Both the position numbers and the translations under genes were made by a program. From an uncultured Prevotella sp. (GTDB lineage Bacteria > Bacteroidota > Bacteroidia > Bacteroidales > Bacteroidaceae), in contig CALFGU010000225.1 in assembly GCA_937877685.1 (NCBI GenBank), positions 1 through 31,270 on the forward strand: 31,270 nucleotides of DNA, given 5' to 3'. Below the pieces are notes generated by a model, which worked only from the letters and a program-made list of their open reading frames with translations, was not told the origin of the DNA and made no database searches. Shown here one piece after another: positions 19,360 to 26,492 of this stretch. Within the stretch, counting starts at the first letter, position 1, and each line of letters begins with the position of its first letter.

Positions 19360-19941
19360 TTATTCGATTTCGTCAATGCTTGTGGCAAACCGCCCGTAGC
19401 CAAGTTTTCGCATCTCGCACAGGCCGACATAGTTCCCGGCGTTCTCAATGGCGAGGGCGATTACATCCGTGTCGATTTTGTTCTCGTCATACATGATGTC
19501 GAACTCGCAACGCCAAGTATTGAAGCGGGGGCGAGTTCGGATCACCCGCGCCCTCATAACGCACACGCTACGGACATCCCGGAAACGAGGGTCAACCTTC
19601 ATCTTCTGATAGTTCTGAACTTCACCGATGTCGAGCGGCGCAAGGCTGTCGATAACTTGCACATACTTCTGGAACGCAGAACCGTTCTTGTTCATCTTTG
19701 CGCCCTCCAAAAATGTAGCGGCAAGGCACTCGTTGGGAATAACCAAGCCGATGTTGTCATCCCAATACACCCCGGCCTCCCACTCAAGATCGGAGATCAT
19801 CTCCAAGTCTGCCTCGGACTTTTTCTTCTTGCTCGTCAAAGCCTTCATCTGCTTCGCGATAGGGTGAAGCGGGTTGACGCACTTCGGAGAGTGCATAATC
19901 AGAGGGGTAGTGCCATTCATCGTGATGTGGAGTTTTTTCAT
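19360..19941 (-). CDS. Conserved phage protein with RAMP-like Gly-rich C-terminus, 193 aa
   Basis: TPLIMHSPKCVNPLHPIAKQ, then SDLEWEAGVYWDDNIGLVIP, VDPRFRDVRSVCVMRARVIR, FNTWRCEFDIMYDENKIDTD and a final AGNYVGLCEMRKLGYGRFAT. The line LIMH...DPL...K, E-W-E-x-G-x-Y-x-D, DPRFRD and G-x-x-VGL-x-x-x-R-x-x-GYGRF is a phage family I recall without function. The last segment resembles the Gly-rich loop of Cas6/Cas7 RAMP proteins. AAAGGAAATG fits the start. It is the first sizeable gene of the early operon. Confidence 0.65.
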   Translation of the reverse strand: MKKLHITMNGTTPLIMHSPKCVNPLHPIAKQMKALTSKKKKSEADLEMISDLEWEAGVYWDDNIGLVIPNECLAATFLEGAKMNKNGSAFQKYVQVIDSLAPLDIGEVQNYQKMKVDPRFRDVRSVCVMRARVIRTRPRFNTWRCEFDIMYDENKIDTDVIALAIENAGNYVGLCEMRKLGYGRFATSIDEIE

Positions 19942-19959
19942 TTCCTTTCAGTTCCTTTC

Positions 19960-20028
19960 TTAAATGAGTTTTACCGTGGCGCACATCGCCATCAGTACCG
20001 TTGCGATTCCTACCATCAGATTTGCCAT
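19960..20028 (-). CDS. Possible 22-aa membrane peptide leading the early operon
   Basis: MANLMVGIATVLMAMCATVK then LI: one hydrophobic helix. AAAGGAAGG lies about 11 bases upstream, and the stop is followed at once by the AAGGAAC/AAGGAAA sites of the next gene. It would be the first product of the early operon, or a leader peptide. Size makes it uncertain. Confidence 0.42.
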   Translation of the reverse strand: MANLMVGIATVLMAMCATVKLI

Positions 20029-20063
20029 TTCTTTCAGACCTTCCTTTCATAGTCCGTTTTTCT

Positions 20064-20109
20064 GTACACCCGATTGTTTACAGTAAAAACACGGTTGACA
20101 CGGGTGTAC
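20064..20109. promoter_or_regulatory. Operator-like inverted repeat GTACACCCG/CGGGTGTAC
   Basis: Perfect 9-bp arms at 20064-20072 and 20101-20109, 28 bases apart (about 37 bp centre to centre). The right arm overlaps the plus promoter at 20095-20123. Likely a repressor site. Confidence 0.6.
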
Positions 20110-20123
20110 TCTTGTGATAATCT
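20095..20123 (+). promoter_or_regulatory. Candidate repressor promoter
   Basis: TTGACA (20095-20100), then 17 bases, then TAATCT (20118-20123); GATAAT at 15-base spacing is an alternative -10. It faces the XRE repressor at 20268, with a leader of about 140 bases. Confidence 0.55.
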
Positions 20124-20174
20124 TTTCCCATATACGGTTACACAACAACGCCGACCAAGCCTTGCAAATCACCG

Positions 20175-20219
20175 AAGTGGGATTGTCTACATAATAATCC
20201 CACTTATGTAAGATTGCAA
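20175..20219 (-). promoter_or_regulatory. Early-operon promoter with overlapping operator dyad
   Basis: Minus-strand TTGCAA (20219-20214), 17 bases, then TATTAT (20196-20191). The dyad AAGTGGGATT (20175-20184) / AATCCCACTT (20196-20205) brackets the -10 and predicted start, as a repressor site would. A third inverted repeat, GTTACACAA/TTGTGTAAC (20137-20145 with 20226-20234), encloses it. Confidence 0.65.
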
Positions 20220-20267
20220 GTTAAATTGTGTAACAATATATAACAAAATGTTACGGAGGGGATTATC

Positions 20268-20606
20268 GTGTTTCTTGAAAGGTTTGAGGAACTGTGCAGG
20301 AAAAACGGACAAACGCCAAGCGGGGTATGCATCGCCATCGGCAGGAGCAAAAACCTCGCCGCAAAGTGGAAAAGTACCAACGCCACGCCAAGCGCGGAAG
20401 TCCTAAAGGAACTTGCGGATTACTTTGGGGTAACGGTGGACTATCTGATAGGCAAGGAGGACTCCATAGCCGCCCGTCAAGATGCGTTTGAACGTGCGGA
20501 TTTGCGTGTCCTTTTAGATGCGGCAAAGGATGTCCCGCCAAGCAAGGTGTATGAAGTTGTGGCATTACTTGAACGGTTTAAGGAGGAAAGCAATATTGAT
20601 TCTTGA
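20268..20606 (+). CDS. XRE-family phage repressor (CI-like), 112 aa
   Basis: Residues about 3-63 form an HTH_3 domain: RFEELCRKNGQTPSGVCIAI (helix 1-2), GRSKNLAAKWKSTNATPSAE (recognition helix and turn) and KELADYFGVTVDYLIGK. The second half is a helical dimer domain (AARQDAFERADLRVLLDAAK, then VYEVVALLERFKEE), without a protease fold. It should hold the prophage state by binding the dyads in 20064-20234. The start is GTG with GGAGGGG eight bases upstream. It overlaps the ImmA-like gene. Confidence 0.88.
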   Translation: MFLERFEELCRKNGQTPSGVCIAIGRSKNLAAKWKSTNATPSAEVLKELADYFGVTVDYLIGKEDSIAARQDAFERADLRVLLDAAKDVPPSKVYEVVALLERFKEESNIDS

Positions 20607-20820
20607 GAACGCTGATTACTGCGTGAGGATCGTAACGCTCCCAGACGGCGTACACGGCTGTGTGAGCGAAGATGCGGACGGGTACTGCTCTGTATACCTC
20701 AACGCTAAAGACAGCTATGAGCGGCGTTGTAAGGCGTATGAGCATGAAAAGAAACACATCGCCAACAATGATTTCTCAAAGGACGATGTGCGTGACGCAG
20801 AGGGCTATGAAAAAAGCTGA
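20596..20820 (+). CDS. Very short ImmA/IrrE-like metalloprotease protein, 74 aa
   Basis: KAYEHEKKHIANNDF carries H-E-x-x-H, the zinc-binding helix of ImmA/IrrE peptidases that cleave phage repressors during induction. A TTG start (AGGAGG nine bases upstream) overlaps the repressor end. At 74 residues it is about half the usual length and has no clear third ligand beyond the segment DVRDAEGYEKS, so it may be a minimal or cut-down form. It is placed exactly where an anti-repressor protease would be, between repressor and integrase, and it overlaps the integrase start by 14 bases. Confidence 0.72.
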   Translation: MILENADYCVRIVTLPDGVHGCVSEDADGYCSVYLNAKDSYERRCKAYEHEKKHIANNDFSKDDVRDAEGYEKS

Positions 20821-21892
20821 CTATGCCAAGCTGTTCAAGCAGAGGTCAGACGGACGGTATATAGGGAACTATCGTGACGGAAATGGGGCTTGGCGTTCCC
20901 TATCGGCAAAAGACCCGGAAGTTCTCTTTCATAAGTTGGAGGACGCAAAAAAACCACGCCCGGTGACACTCAGAGATGCCGCCGAAGCGTGGCAAGGGGA
21001 GTATATGGAATCCTGCAATCCCCGCACATGGAAGAATTACAAGCCGCATTTTGAAGATATAGTGGACAAATATGGGGAATATCCCATATCCGACATCCAA
21101 GGGTTACACATCGTCCAAGACCTACAACGAGCCAAGGCGCAAGGTTACTCGCGCACTATCGTCAACACAAGGCGCACAATCTTTAACAACATCTTGAATC
21201 ACGCGATGGCGCAAGGTCTGATCCCGTGGAATCCTGCGGTTGGAATCAAGTTGCCAAAGGGTCTGCCGTCATCAAAGCGGTCTGCGCCAACGGACGAACA
21301 GATACAGAAAATCATTGCGAACTACGCTAAACCATTCGGTATGTTTGCGATGCTGTGCCTGTGTACTGGTCTACGCAAAGGTGAAGCACTTGCGTTGCTC
21401 AAAAGTGATATCCGTGACGGTGAAATTTCCGTCAGCAAGTCACTCACTTTTGCGGACGGTACTGCGCCAAAGGTTAAAGAACCAAAAAGCGAAGCGGGTA
21501 AAAGAACCGTGCCGATTGTGTCCATTCTCGCCACGCCCCTGTCTGAATACATGGCGGGATTAAAGGGTGACATCTTATTCCCCGATCGGTCATATAATGG
21601 TTCTCCGGGGAATACATACATGACGCAATCCAATTATGACACAGCGTGGTCTAACTATGTCAAATTGGTCGGTCTTGACCAAATTACCGCCCATCAGCTA
21701 CGCCACGGCACGGCAACCTTGCTGTTTGAGGCGGGGGTTGATGTCTATACCGCCAAGAAAATCCTCGGTCACGCCAAGGTCACTACCACTATGGAAATTT
21801 ACACCGAATTACGGGAAAAGCACGAAAAGCAGAGCGTGTCGAAGATGGACTCCTATTTGCGTAATTTAGTGCAGGAATCCGCAAAGCCTTGA
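20807..21892 (+). CDS. int: Tyrosine recombinase (phage integrase), 361 aa
   Basis: Catalyses integration at attP/attB and, with a helper, excision. The N-terminal arm-binding domain starts MKKADYAKLFKQRSDGRYIG; the core-binding SAM-like domain is about residues 52-150. The catalytic residues are R190 (CTGLRKGE), K232 (AGKRTVP), H296-x-x-R299 (AHQLRHG), H322 (ILGHAK) and Y332 (MEIYTEL). The start at 20807 lies inside the ImmA-like gene. The attP core follows 22 bases after the stop, the usual place for such an integrase. Confidence 0.94.
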   Translation: MKKADYAKLFKQRSDGRYIGNYRDGNGAWRSLSAKDPEVLFHKLEDAKKPRPVTLRDAAEAWQGEYMESCNPRTWKNYKPHFEDIVDKYGEYPISDIQGLHIVQDLQRAKAQGYSRTIVNTRRTIFNNILNHAMAQGLIPWNPAVGIKLPKGLPSSKRSAPTDEQIQKIIANYAKPFGMFAMLCLCTGLRKGEALALLKSDIRDGEISVSKSLTFADGTAPKVKEPKSEAGKRTVPIVSILATPLSEYMAGLKGDILFPDRSYNGSPGNTYMTQSNYDTAWSNYVKLVGLDQITAHQLRHGTATLLFEAGVDVYTAKKILGHAKVTTTMEIYTELREKHEKQSVSKMDSYLRNLVQESAKP

Positions 21893-21913
21893 ATTTCCTA
21901 CGCTTTTATCCGT

Positions 21914-21966
21914 CTGTAAATCTGCTGGCAATGCCTACGGTGGTTCGAATCCACCCGCCCCCACCA
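21914..21966 (+). other. attP: attP core: 3' part of a tRNA-Tyr(GTA) gene
   Basis: CTGTAAA (anticodon loop), the variable arm and a T-arm GGTGG-TTCGAAT-CCACC (21939-21955) lead to the 3' acceptor strand CGCCCCC, A and CCA (21956-21966). The 5' half of a tRNA is absent. It is about 53 bases of identity copied from the host tRNA-Tyr so that the host gene is restored on integration. Phage genes lie on both sides, so this is attP, not attL or attR. Confidence 0.85.
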
Positions 21967-21971
21967 GATGC

Positions 21972-22000
21972 AAAAAAGCCTTGAGAAATCAAGGCTTTTT
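21972..22000. terminator. Bidirectional terminator after attP
   Basis: AAAAAGCCTTGA pairs with TCAAGGCTTTTT around a four-base GAAA loop. It serves integrase transcripts on the plus strand and the lysis end of the late operon on the minus strand. Confidence 0.8.
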
Positions 22001-22015
22001 CACTTTTTATGAGCC

Positions 22016-22066
22016 AAAAATGCACCACTTCTACACAGATACCGATGGTAGAAAATGGTGCATTTT
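22016..22066 (-). terminator. Long-stem terminator at the end of the late operon
   Basis: AAAATGCACCA/TGGTGCATTTT plus TTCTAC/GTAGAA form a two-part stem with a 13-base loop. Read on the minus strand, it follows the last late gene and ends in TTTTT, a second stop signal before attP. Confidence 0.62.
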
Positions 22067-22106
22067 GGTACATTCTGGTACACATTTTTAGTGCGTTTTT
22101 AGTGCG
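22061..22106. repeat. Tandem repeats next to attP (integrase arm-site candidates)
   Basis: TTTTTAGTGCG occurs twice in direct tandem (22085-22095 and 22096-22106), preceded by CATTTTGGTA/CATTCTGGTA (22061-22080). Direct repeats at this distance (about 100-140 bp from the core) are what arm-type integrase sites look like. Confidence 0.55.
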
Positions 22107-22142
22107 CAAACGGGGTGCTTTCGCGCAATTTATTTCGCTAAA

Positions 22143-22469
22143 TTATGATGCCTTGTTTTCCAACACTTTCAAACGCTCGTTCAGCCGCTTTTCCTCGGCC
22201 TCCATGACCGGGATTTTCTCTGCAAAGTTGTTGTGCTTGCGAACCTCGCGGGTCAACTCCGCAATCTTTTCATCCGTGACAGCTTGGTATCTGTCCAGTT
22301 TCGCTTCAAGCTTTGCGTCTGACAACTCGCTTTGCTTTTCCAGTTTCGTCAGAAGAACATCGTTGTTTTTCCTGCTCTGATAGATCACTCCGCAGAGTGT
22401 CAGCAAACCCACCAGAACCGACCCTATCAATCCAATCCATGCCTCGCTCACTACATCGTCACCACCCAT
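22143..22469 (-). CDS. DUF7365-like membrane/coiled-coil lysis-cassette protein, 108 aa
   Basis: One membrane helix near the N-terminus (AWIGLIGSVLVGLLTLCGVI, residues 10-29), then a coiled coil to the end with ELTREVRKHNNFAEKIPVME. The line T-x-E-V-R-K-H-N-N-F-A-x-x-x-P-V-x-E is typical of the DUF7365-type proteins found with phage holins and lysins; role unproven, perhaps holin regulation. The ATG overlaps the preceding stop as TGATG. Confidence 0.72.
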   Translation of the reverse strand: MGGDDVVSEAWIGLIGSVLVGLLTLCGVIYQSRKNNDVLLTKLEKQSELSDAKLEAKLDRYQAVTDEKIAELTREVRKHNNFAEKIPVMEAEEKRLNERLKVLENKAS

Positions 22470-23248
22470 CAGACAGAGTAGCTACGGCTACTGGTATATT
22501 TGCTATAACCGCCGCTAAGAACAAGACTGAATAGTTTAGTGCTGTTTGGAGTATAGGCGTTATCTACCGCATATCCTCCGTAGGTGAGGAATGACCCGCC
22601 GTCAATGACCTCTATGTCTTTTTGCACAACGCGTTTGTTTCTCGCGTCATATACCAACTTCCCTCGCGGCACTGATTTGGGCGCGTGGTCATGCCCAAAC
22701 GCGGCAAAGTCTATACCGTCAACATAGATTGCCCCATTATAACCCTTGAGGTCTTTCAGCTTGTGGACGATATAACCCGCATAGCGCGTTTGTTTGCCGT
22801 TCCCGTGACCGCCGTTGCCAACGCCAATATCAACAACAGCAAAGGTCTGCCTATAGAGATCCTGCAATCCGGCATCTTTGGCGCAATCATAAACGGGGTA
22901 TAACCCGCAGATGCGTGTTATCCTGTTGCCCTCATGGTTTCCGGGGACAATGGCGATAGACCTATCTGCCAGTTCAATAAACTGCTCCGTAAGCCATTCT
23001 TTTTGCGCCGCCGGGGGAGCGGTTTGCGTGTATATATCGCTTTTGCTCCCCGCTATTGCGTTCTCGCAGTAGTCACCAACCCATATAATATATCGGTTTG
23101 GCTTGCTCATCACCAACGCTTTGAATCTATCCCACTTTTTGCGGTCGTGTTGCGCCGATCCGTAATGCACATCGAGGGCAAAATACAACTCTATCTCGTC
23201 AAACTCCGGCGGGGTATTAAAGACAATCGGTTTGTATTCTGAAAGCAC
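22469..23248 (-). CDS. Calcineurin-like metallophosphoesterase, 259 aa
   Basis: Complete two-metal motif set: D26-x-H28 (LDVHYG), G-D59 (WVGDYCEN), G-N-H-E at 103-106 (VPGNHEGN) and G-H-D-H at 185-188 (FGHDHAP). It should cleave a phosphoester or phosphodiester; substrate unknown. It lies inside the lysis cassette, between endolysin and the coiled-coil membrane protein, an uncommon place for such an enzyme. A cell-envelope substrate such as teichoic acid, or a nucleotide signal, are possibilities that only a test can settle. There is no signal peptide. Confidence 0.85.
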   Translation of the reverse strand: MLSEYKPIVFNTPPEFDEIELYFALDVHYGSAQHDRKKWDRFKALVMSKPNRYIIWVGDYCENAIAGSKSDIYTQTAPPAAQKEWLTEQFIELADRSIAIVPGNHEGNRITRICGLYPVYDCAKDAGLQDLYRQTFAVVDIGVGNGGHGNGKQTRYAGYIVHKLKDLKGYNGAIYVDGIDFAAFGHDHAPKSVPRGKLVYDARNKRVVQKDIEVIDGGSFLTYGGYAVDNAYTPNSTKLFSLVLSGGYSKYTSSRSYSV

Positions 23249-23249
23249 A

Positions 23250-24140
23250 TCAAGACCTCACAATCCACAGGATAGAGTTGATATACTCCATGTCCTTGCC
23301 TATATCCTGTTTTACTTTATGAGCAACGCCATAGATGCGATTGACCGCGCTCTGGACGGAGGCGGGGTCGTACCCGGCCTGTCGCAAAGCGTCTATGCGA
23401 TTTTGCCCCACGCCGTACTTGTTCTTCAAGACATCCAGAACAACAGACGGGTCGGCGGGTTTCAGTACAGTAGGCGTGGGCGTGGGCGCAGGGGCGGGAG
23501 TGGGTGCAGATTCTCCCCTTGCCAACTCCATCCACGCCGCGTAAGAGCCGTCAAACAAGTCGAAATCCAGATTGTGTTTCCATCCGTTGAGCCGACCACA
23601 GCTTGTATACTGGTGCATCAAATACCTTGGAAATGGGGCAACAGAACCCTTCTGCCAAGGGTGGTCTTTAAAGCCGTTGACAATCTCGGTGGAACTCGCG
23701 TACTGCGCCAACCATAAAGGATACCCCGCGTTGGCAATTTCGCCGAAACCGCCCGTAGCGATGTAGCTTTGCGATACATAAACGAATGGCTTGAACCCCG
23801 TGAGTCGGTACACTTCATCAAGAAAAGCCTTGAGATAAACCGTTCCCTTACGAATCGTGTTCCCCTCATAATCGGCGGTCAGCGTGGCTTTTCCGATGTA
23901 CGGCCTCACCGTTTCTACGAAGTGCCTTGCCTCTGCCTCTGCTCCGTATAAATCAAGATAATGATACACGCCAAACGGCTTGTCGTGGTCAGAGAGCCAT
24001 TTCGTCCACGCGGCATAGTCGGGATTGACGTATGATGTCCCCTGCGTTGCCTTTACTACCACGCCGTCAAGAGGATTTTGCTTGAAGAGAGCGTCAAGGT
24101 CTATTCCCTTTTGCCAACTCGCAATGTCAATCAGATTCAT
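23250..24140 (-). CDS. Endolysin: GH25 muramidase with Cpl-7-like wall-binding repeat
   Basis: Cuts peptidoglycan at lysis. The N-terminal GH25 domain begins MNLIDIASWQKGIDLDALFK with D5, and carries D90 and E92 in TADYEG; later parts PLWLAQYAS and LMHQYTSCGRLNGWKHNLDFDLFDG are typical. A Pro/Thr linker (TPAPAPTPTPTVL) leads to VVLDVLKNKYGVGQNRIDAL, a Cpl-7-type wall-binding repeat. The start is the second of two adjacent ATGs within the end of the holin gene; no strong ribosome site, so translation is likely coupled. Confidence 0.88.
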   Translation of the reverse strand: MNLIDIASWQKGIDLDALFKQNPLDGVVVKATQGTSYVNPDYAAWTKWLSDHDKPFGVYHYLDLYGAEAEARHFVETVRPYIGKATLTADYEGNTIRKGTVYLKAFLDEVYRLTGFKPFVYVSQSYIATGGFGEIANAGYPLWLAQYASSTEIVNGFKDHPWQKGSVAPFPRYLMHQYTSCGRLNGWKHNLDFDLFDGSYAAWMELARGESAPTPAPAPTPTPTVLKPADPSVVLDVLKNKYGVGQNRIDALRQAGYDPASVQSAVNRIYGVAHKVKQDIGKDMEYINSILWIVRS

Positions 24141-24357
24141 CATCGTTGTCTGCTTCGTGCTGTCCGTGATATGCGTCCGTTGCCGCCTCTGCAAAGATGT
24201 ACGTTACAATGGACGCGATGGACATGATGATGCCCTCAATGGCGGTAGCGTTTTCCTGTGTGCCGCCGAAGTAGATAATAAGCCCTGTCACCAGACCCGT
24301 AAGGCAAACCCAGAACTTTCGGCTCGACAGCTTGCGTACCCAGTCAATTTTATTCAT
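24127..24357 (-). CDS. Phage holin, 76 aa
   Basis: Starts MNKIDWVRKLSSRKFWVCLT, with membrane segments FWVCLTGLVTGLIIYFGG and GIIMSIASIVTYIFAEAA, and a charged C-terminus HEADNDDESD. L-S-S-R-K-F-W-x-x-L-x-G and S-I-x-x-Y-I-x-A-E are standard for this small holin family. The holin makes the membrane hole that releases the endolysin. GGAGGAAACC is upstream, in the end of the previous gene; the stop overlaps the endolysin start. Confidence 0.85.
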   Translation of the reverse strand: MNKIDWVRKLSSRKFWVCLTGLVTGLIIYFGGTQENATAIEGIIMSIASIVTYIFAEAATDAYHGQHEADNDDESD

Positions 24358-24586
24358 TGGTTTCCTCCTTAACAGGATGGTAGTAGTGTTGCTCGTCAAT
24401 CTTCCTGCCGTCATTGGTGCAGAGCATGACTGTGTGCAGGAAAACCGTGGAGTTGACCGCGTATGATAGCGTGAGATAGTACGCCGCCCACGCTTCGCTT
24501 TCAGACTTTTTGTCAACGGGCGGCAGATGCGCCACATTCCCGTCTGCGTCCGTCTGAATTTCATAGATGGTATAAACAATGGGCAA
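24350..24586 (-). CDS. Hypothetical protein before the holin, 78 aa
   Basis: MPIVYTIYEIQTDADGNVAH, then SEAWAAYYLTLSYAVNSTVF and ENDGR-like end KIDEQHYYHPVKEETNE. A small alpha/beta protein of the kind often found between the tail and lysis genes in Clostridia phages. Role unknown. Confidence 0.6.
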   Translation of the reverse strand: MPIVYTIYEIQTDADGNVAHLPPVDKKSESEAWAAYYLTLSYAVNSTVFLHTVMLCTNDGRKIDEQHYYHPVKEETNE

Positions 24587-24877
24587 TTACATTTCCCCCT
24601 CTTCTTCTGGTTCGGGTTCGGGTTCTGGATACCAATGCCACCGCAGGATGTCCTCGGTTTCGTCCCAAGCGGGTTTGGTCGGTTCTGGCGGTATATCGTT
24701 TACCCACCGCACCAACTTCCCGCCGTTTTCGTGCGTTTCGATGGTCTGCCAATGCCCTACGCCCCGGATCGGGTACACCGCAGGATGATGGTAGATGACG
24801 ATGGTTTCCGGGGTTGTGTACCCTTTGGTATAATCCGGGTCGAGGATTTCATTATTGCAATCGTCTAAAATCCTCAT
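24587..24877 (-). CDS. Hypothetical tail-region protein, 96 aa
   Basis: MRILDDCNNEILDPDYTKGY, PETIVIYHHPAVYPIRGVGH, and an acidic proline-glutamate end (WYPEPEPEPEEEGEM). It sits directly after the tail fibre gene with an ATGA overlap, as small tail-tip accessory or chaperone proteins do. GGGAGAGAACAGC precedes the ATG. Function unknown. Confidence 0.62.
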   Translation of the reverse strand: MRILDDCNNEILDPDYTKGYTTPETIVIYHHPAVYPIRGVGHWQTIETHENGGKLVRWVNDIPPEPTKPAWDETEDILRWHWYPEPEPEPEEEGEM

Positions 24878-26481
24878 GCTGTTCTCTCCCATGCGTATAC
24901 GACAAGGTAAGGCGGCATATTGTTGTGGGCTAAACCACCGCCAGAGGCTTCAATTCTTGCCCTCCATGACGAATAGCTACCGATGGAGTTGCTCACGCCA
25001 ATATATGCTGTTGAAGAGGACGATCCGTCGCGCCCCATTGACCCTTGTGCCGTGTAGGTAGAACCGTTGTTTGTGCTATATTCAAAGTTATGCCTGTGTA
25101 TCGGCATCTCGTTTGAACTAAGCTGATGCTCTGCTTCTCCCCCGGTATCACCCGCCGTGTAAGTTTGCCCCGCCGTCAACAGGAACACATCTTCGATGGG
25201 TGTCCAAGTTGTACCCGCAAACAGCAATCCGGGGTCGGTTGCGCTCGTTGAAAAGTAGATAGCACCGACAGGGTAAATAAGGTCGATTATCTGCGCCGAT
25301 GTCATGCCACCCGCTGTTTCTTTGACCTCTGGCATATAGTCCGCAACATCGCTCGTTGTGTACGATTCGATAACAGCGGCCTCGCCAGACAAGTCGATAG
25401 ACATGATGGGGAGCGTGTAGTAGTTGCCGTCCGGGGCGTATACTCTCGCGGGCATCCCTATCCAGTAGGGGAACATGAACGAAAACAGTTCGATCTTTGC
25501 CGCCAGATAGGTATTTGAACTATTAAAGAACCGTATTGAATTAAGCAACCAAGACGCAACATTGTTTGGGTTGTTCACCGTGTAGCGGTCAACGATTGGG
25601 TTATCCCGAATATAGTAAATGTTGGTCGGGTTTTGAGAGGCATACGCATATCCCCACATACCGCCGTCAGACCGCAAAATTTCCACGCCGTCATACAAAG
25701 GAGAAATCTCGCTTATTGCAAGGCCGTTCTCTTTGTATAGAACATTTACGGCAGGAGTAACGCCGTCTTCTTTGTAATGCGTAGTATTGTCCGGGGATAT
25801 CACATAATCGTCAGCGTTATACCAGTTCCCGGACGGATGTATTACACCGTTGTCGAAATCGACAAAGCTAAGTTTGAATTTTCCCGGATCGCCATAGTCA
25901 TAGCGGTCATAATCTTCCTCAACAAGAACAGCAAGCCCATACACTTGGAAAATCCAAAACAGGACAGATCGCACGGTAATTCCGGGAGAATAAAAATACG
26001 ATATCGTTCCATTCGCATCGGGCGGTTCTGTATCTGCCGCTTGACGAGCAGAAAACCCGGCAAAAGATGTCACATCGTAGTAGAAATTCCGAATTGTCAT
26101 TGGGAACTGGTTTTCGATGGATTTTAAGTGGTCTGAATAATCAACATCGAGAACATACGACGGGTCATACGCGACAATATGGATTTTGTCTTTATACTGC
26201 CGTTTCTTTACTACATAAAATGGCCCGTACAGATCGCTTGTAGAACTTGGGTATATATCGGCAAAGTCTTTATCCACATAAACTATATGGAAAAAATACA
26301 GTTCCTTTCCGATATTTACCGTTAAACCGCTACTGGCAAAGCAGTCGAACTCAATGTATGAAGCGAAAACGCCCTCGCGTCTACGCGAACCGCCTACCCC
26401 GGCAGATGCGCGGTAGTGAAATGTCCCCTCTATTACTTTGGCGAACTCCGTCCAGTCTGGGTTTGCAACCAAAAACGGCAT
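24874..26481 (-). CDS. Tail hub/tail-fibre protein with C-terminal collar domain, 535 aa
   Basis: The N-terminal two thirds read like a Tal-type tail hub protein (YLAAKIELFSFMFPYWIGMP, ARVYAPDGNYYTLPIMSIDL, a beta-rich hub). The last 150 residues are a phage collar/short-fibre domain: IYPVGAIYFSTSATDPGLLF, AGTTWTPIEDVFLLTAGQTY, GGEAEHQLSSNEMPIHRHNF, and NNMPPYLVVYAWERTA, where PIHRHNF gives the His pair typical of the collar fold. This end probably carries receptor binding. Hub and receptor parts are usually separate proteins; here they seem joined. Confidence 0.8.
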   Translation of the reverse strand: MPFLVANPDWTEFAKVIEGTFHYRASAGVGGSRRREGVFASYIEFDCFASSGLTVNIGKELYFFHIVYVDKDFADIYPSSTSDLYGPFYVVKKRQYKDKIHIVAYDPSYVLDVDYSDHLKSIENQFPMTIRNFYYDVTSFAGFSARQAADTEPPDANGTISYFYSPGITVRSVLFWIFQVYGLAVLVEEDYDRYDYGDPGKFKLSFVDFDNGVIHPSGNWYNADDYVISPDNTTHYKEDGVTPAVNVLYKENGLAISEISPLYDGVEILRSDGGMWGYAYASQNPTNIYYIRDNPIVDRYTVNNPNNVASWLLNSIRFFNSSNTYLAAKIELFSFMFPYWIGMPARVYAPDGNYYTLPIMSIDLSGEAAVIESYTTSDVADYMPEVKETAGGMTSAQIIDLIYPVGAIYFSTSATDPGLLFAGTTWTPIEDVFLLTAGQTYTAGDTGGEAEHQLSSNEMPIHRHNFEYSTNNGSTYTAQGSMGRDGSSSSTAYIGVSNSIGSYSSWRARIEASGGGLAHNNMPPYLVVYAWERTA

Positions 26482-26492
26482 ATCCTGCTACC

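Noticed and set aside
21914..21966. A functional tRNA-Tyr gene
   Set aside because: Only the 3' half from the anticodon loop is present; the 5' half is not in the sequence upstream, so it is an attachment core.
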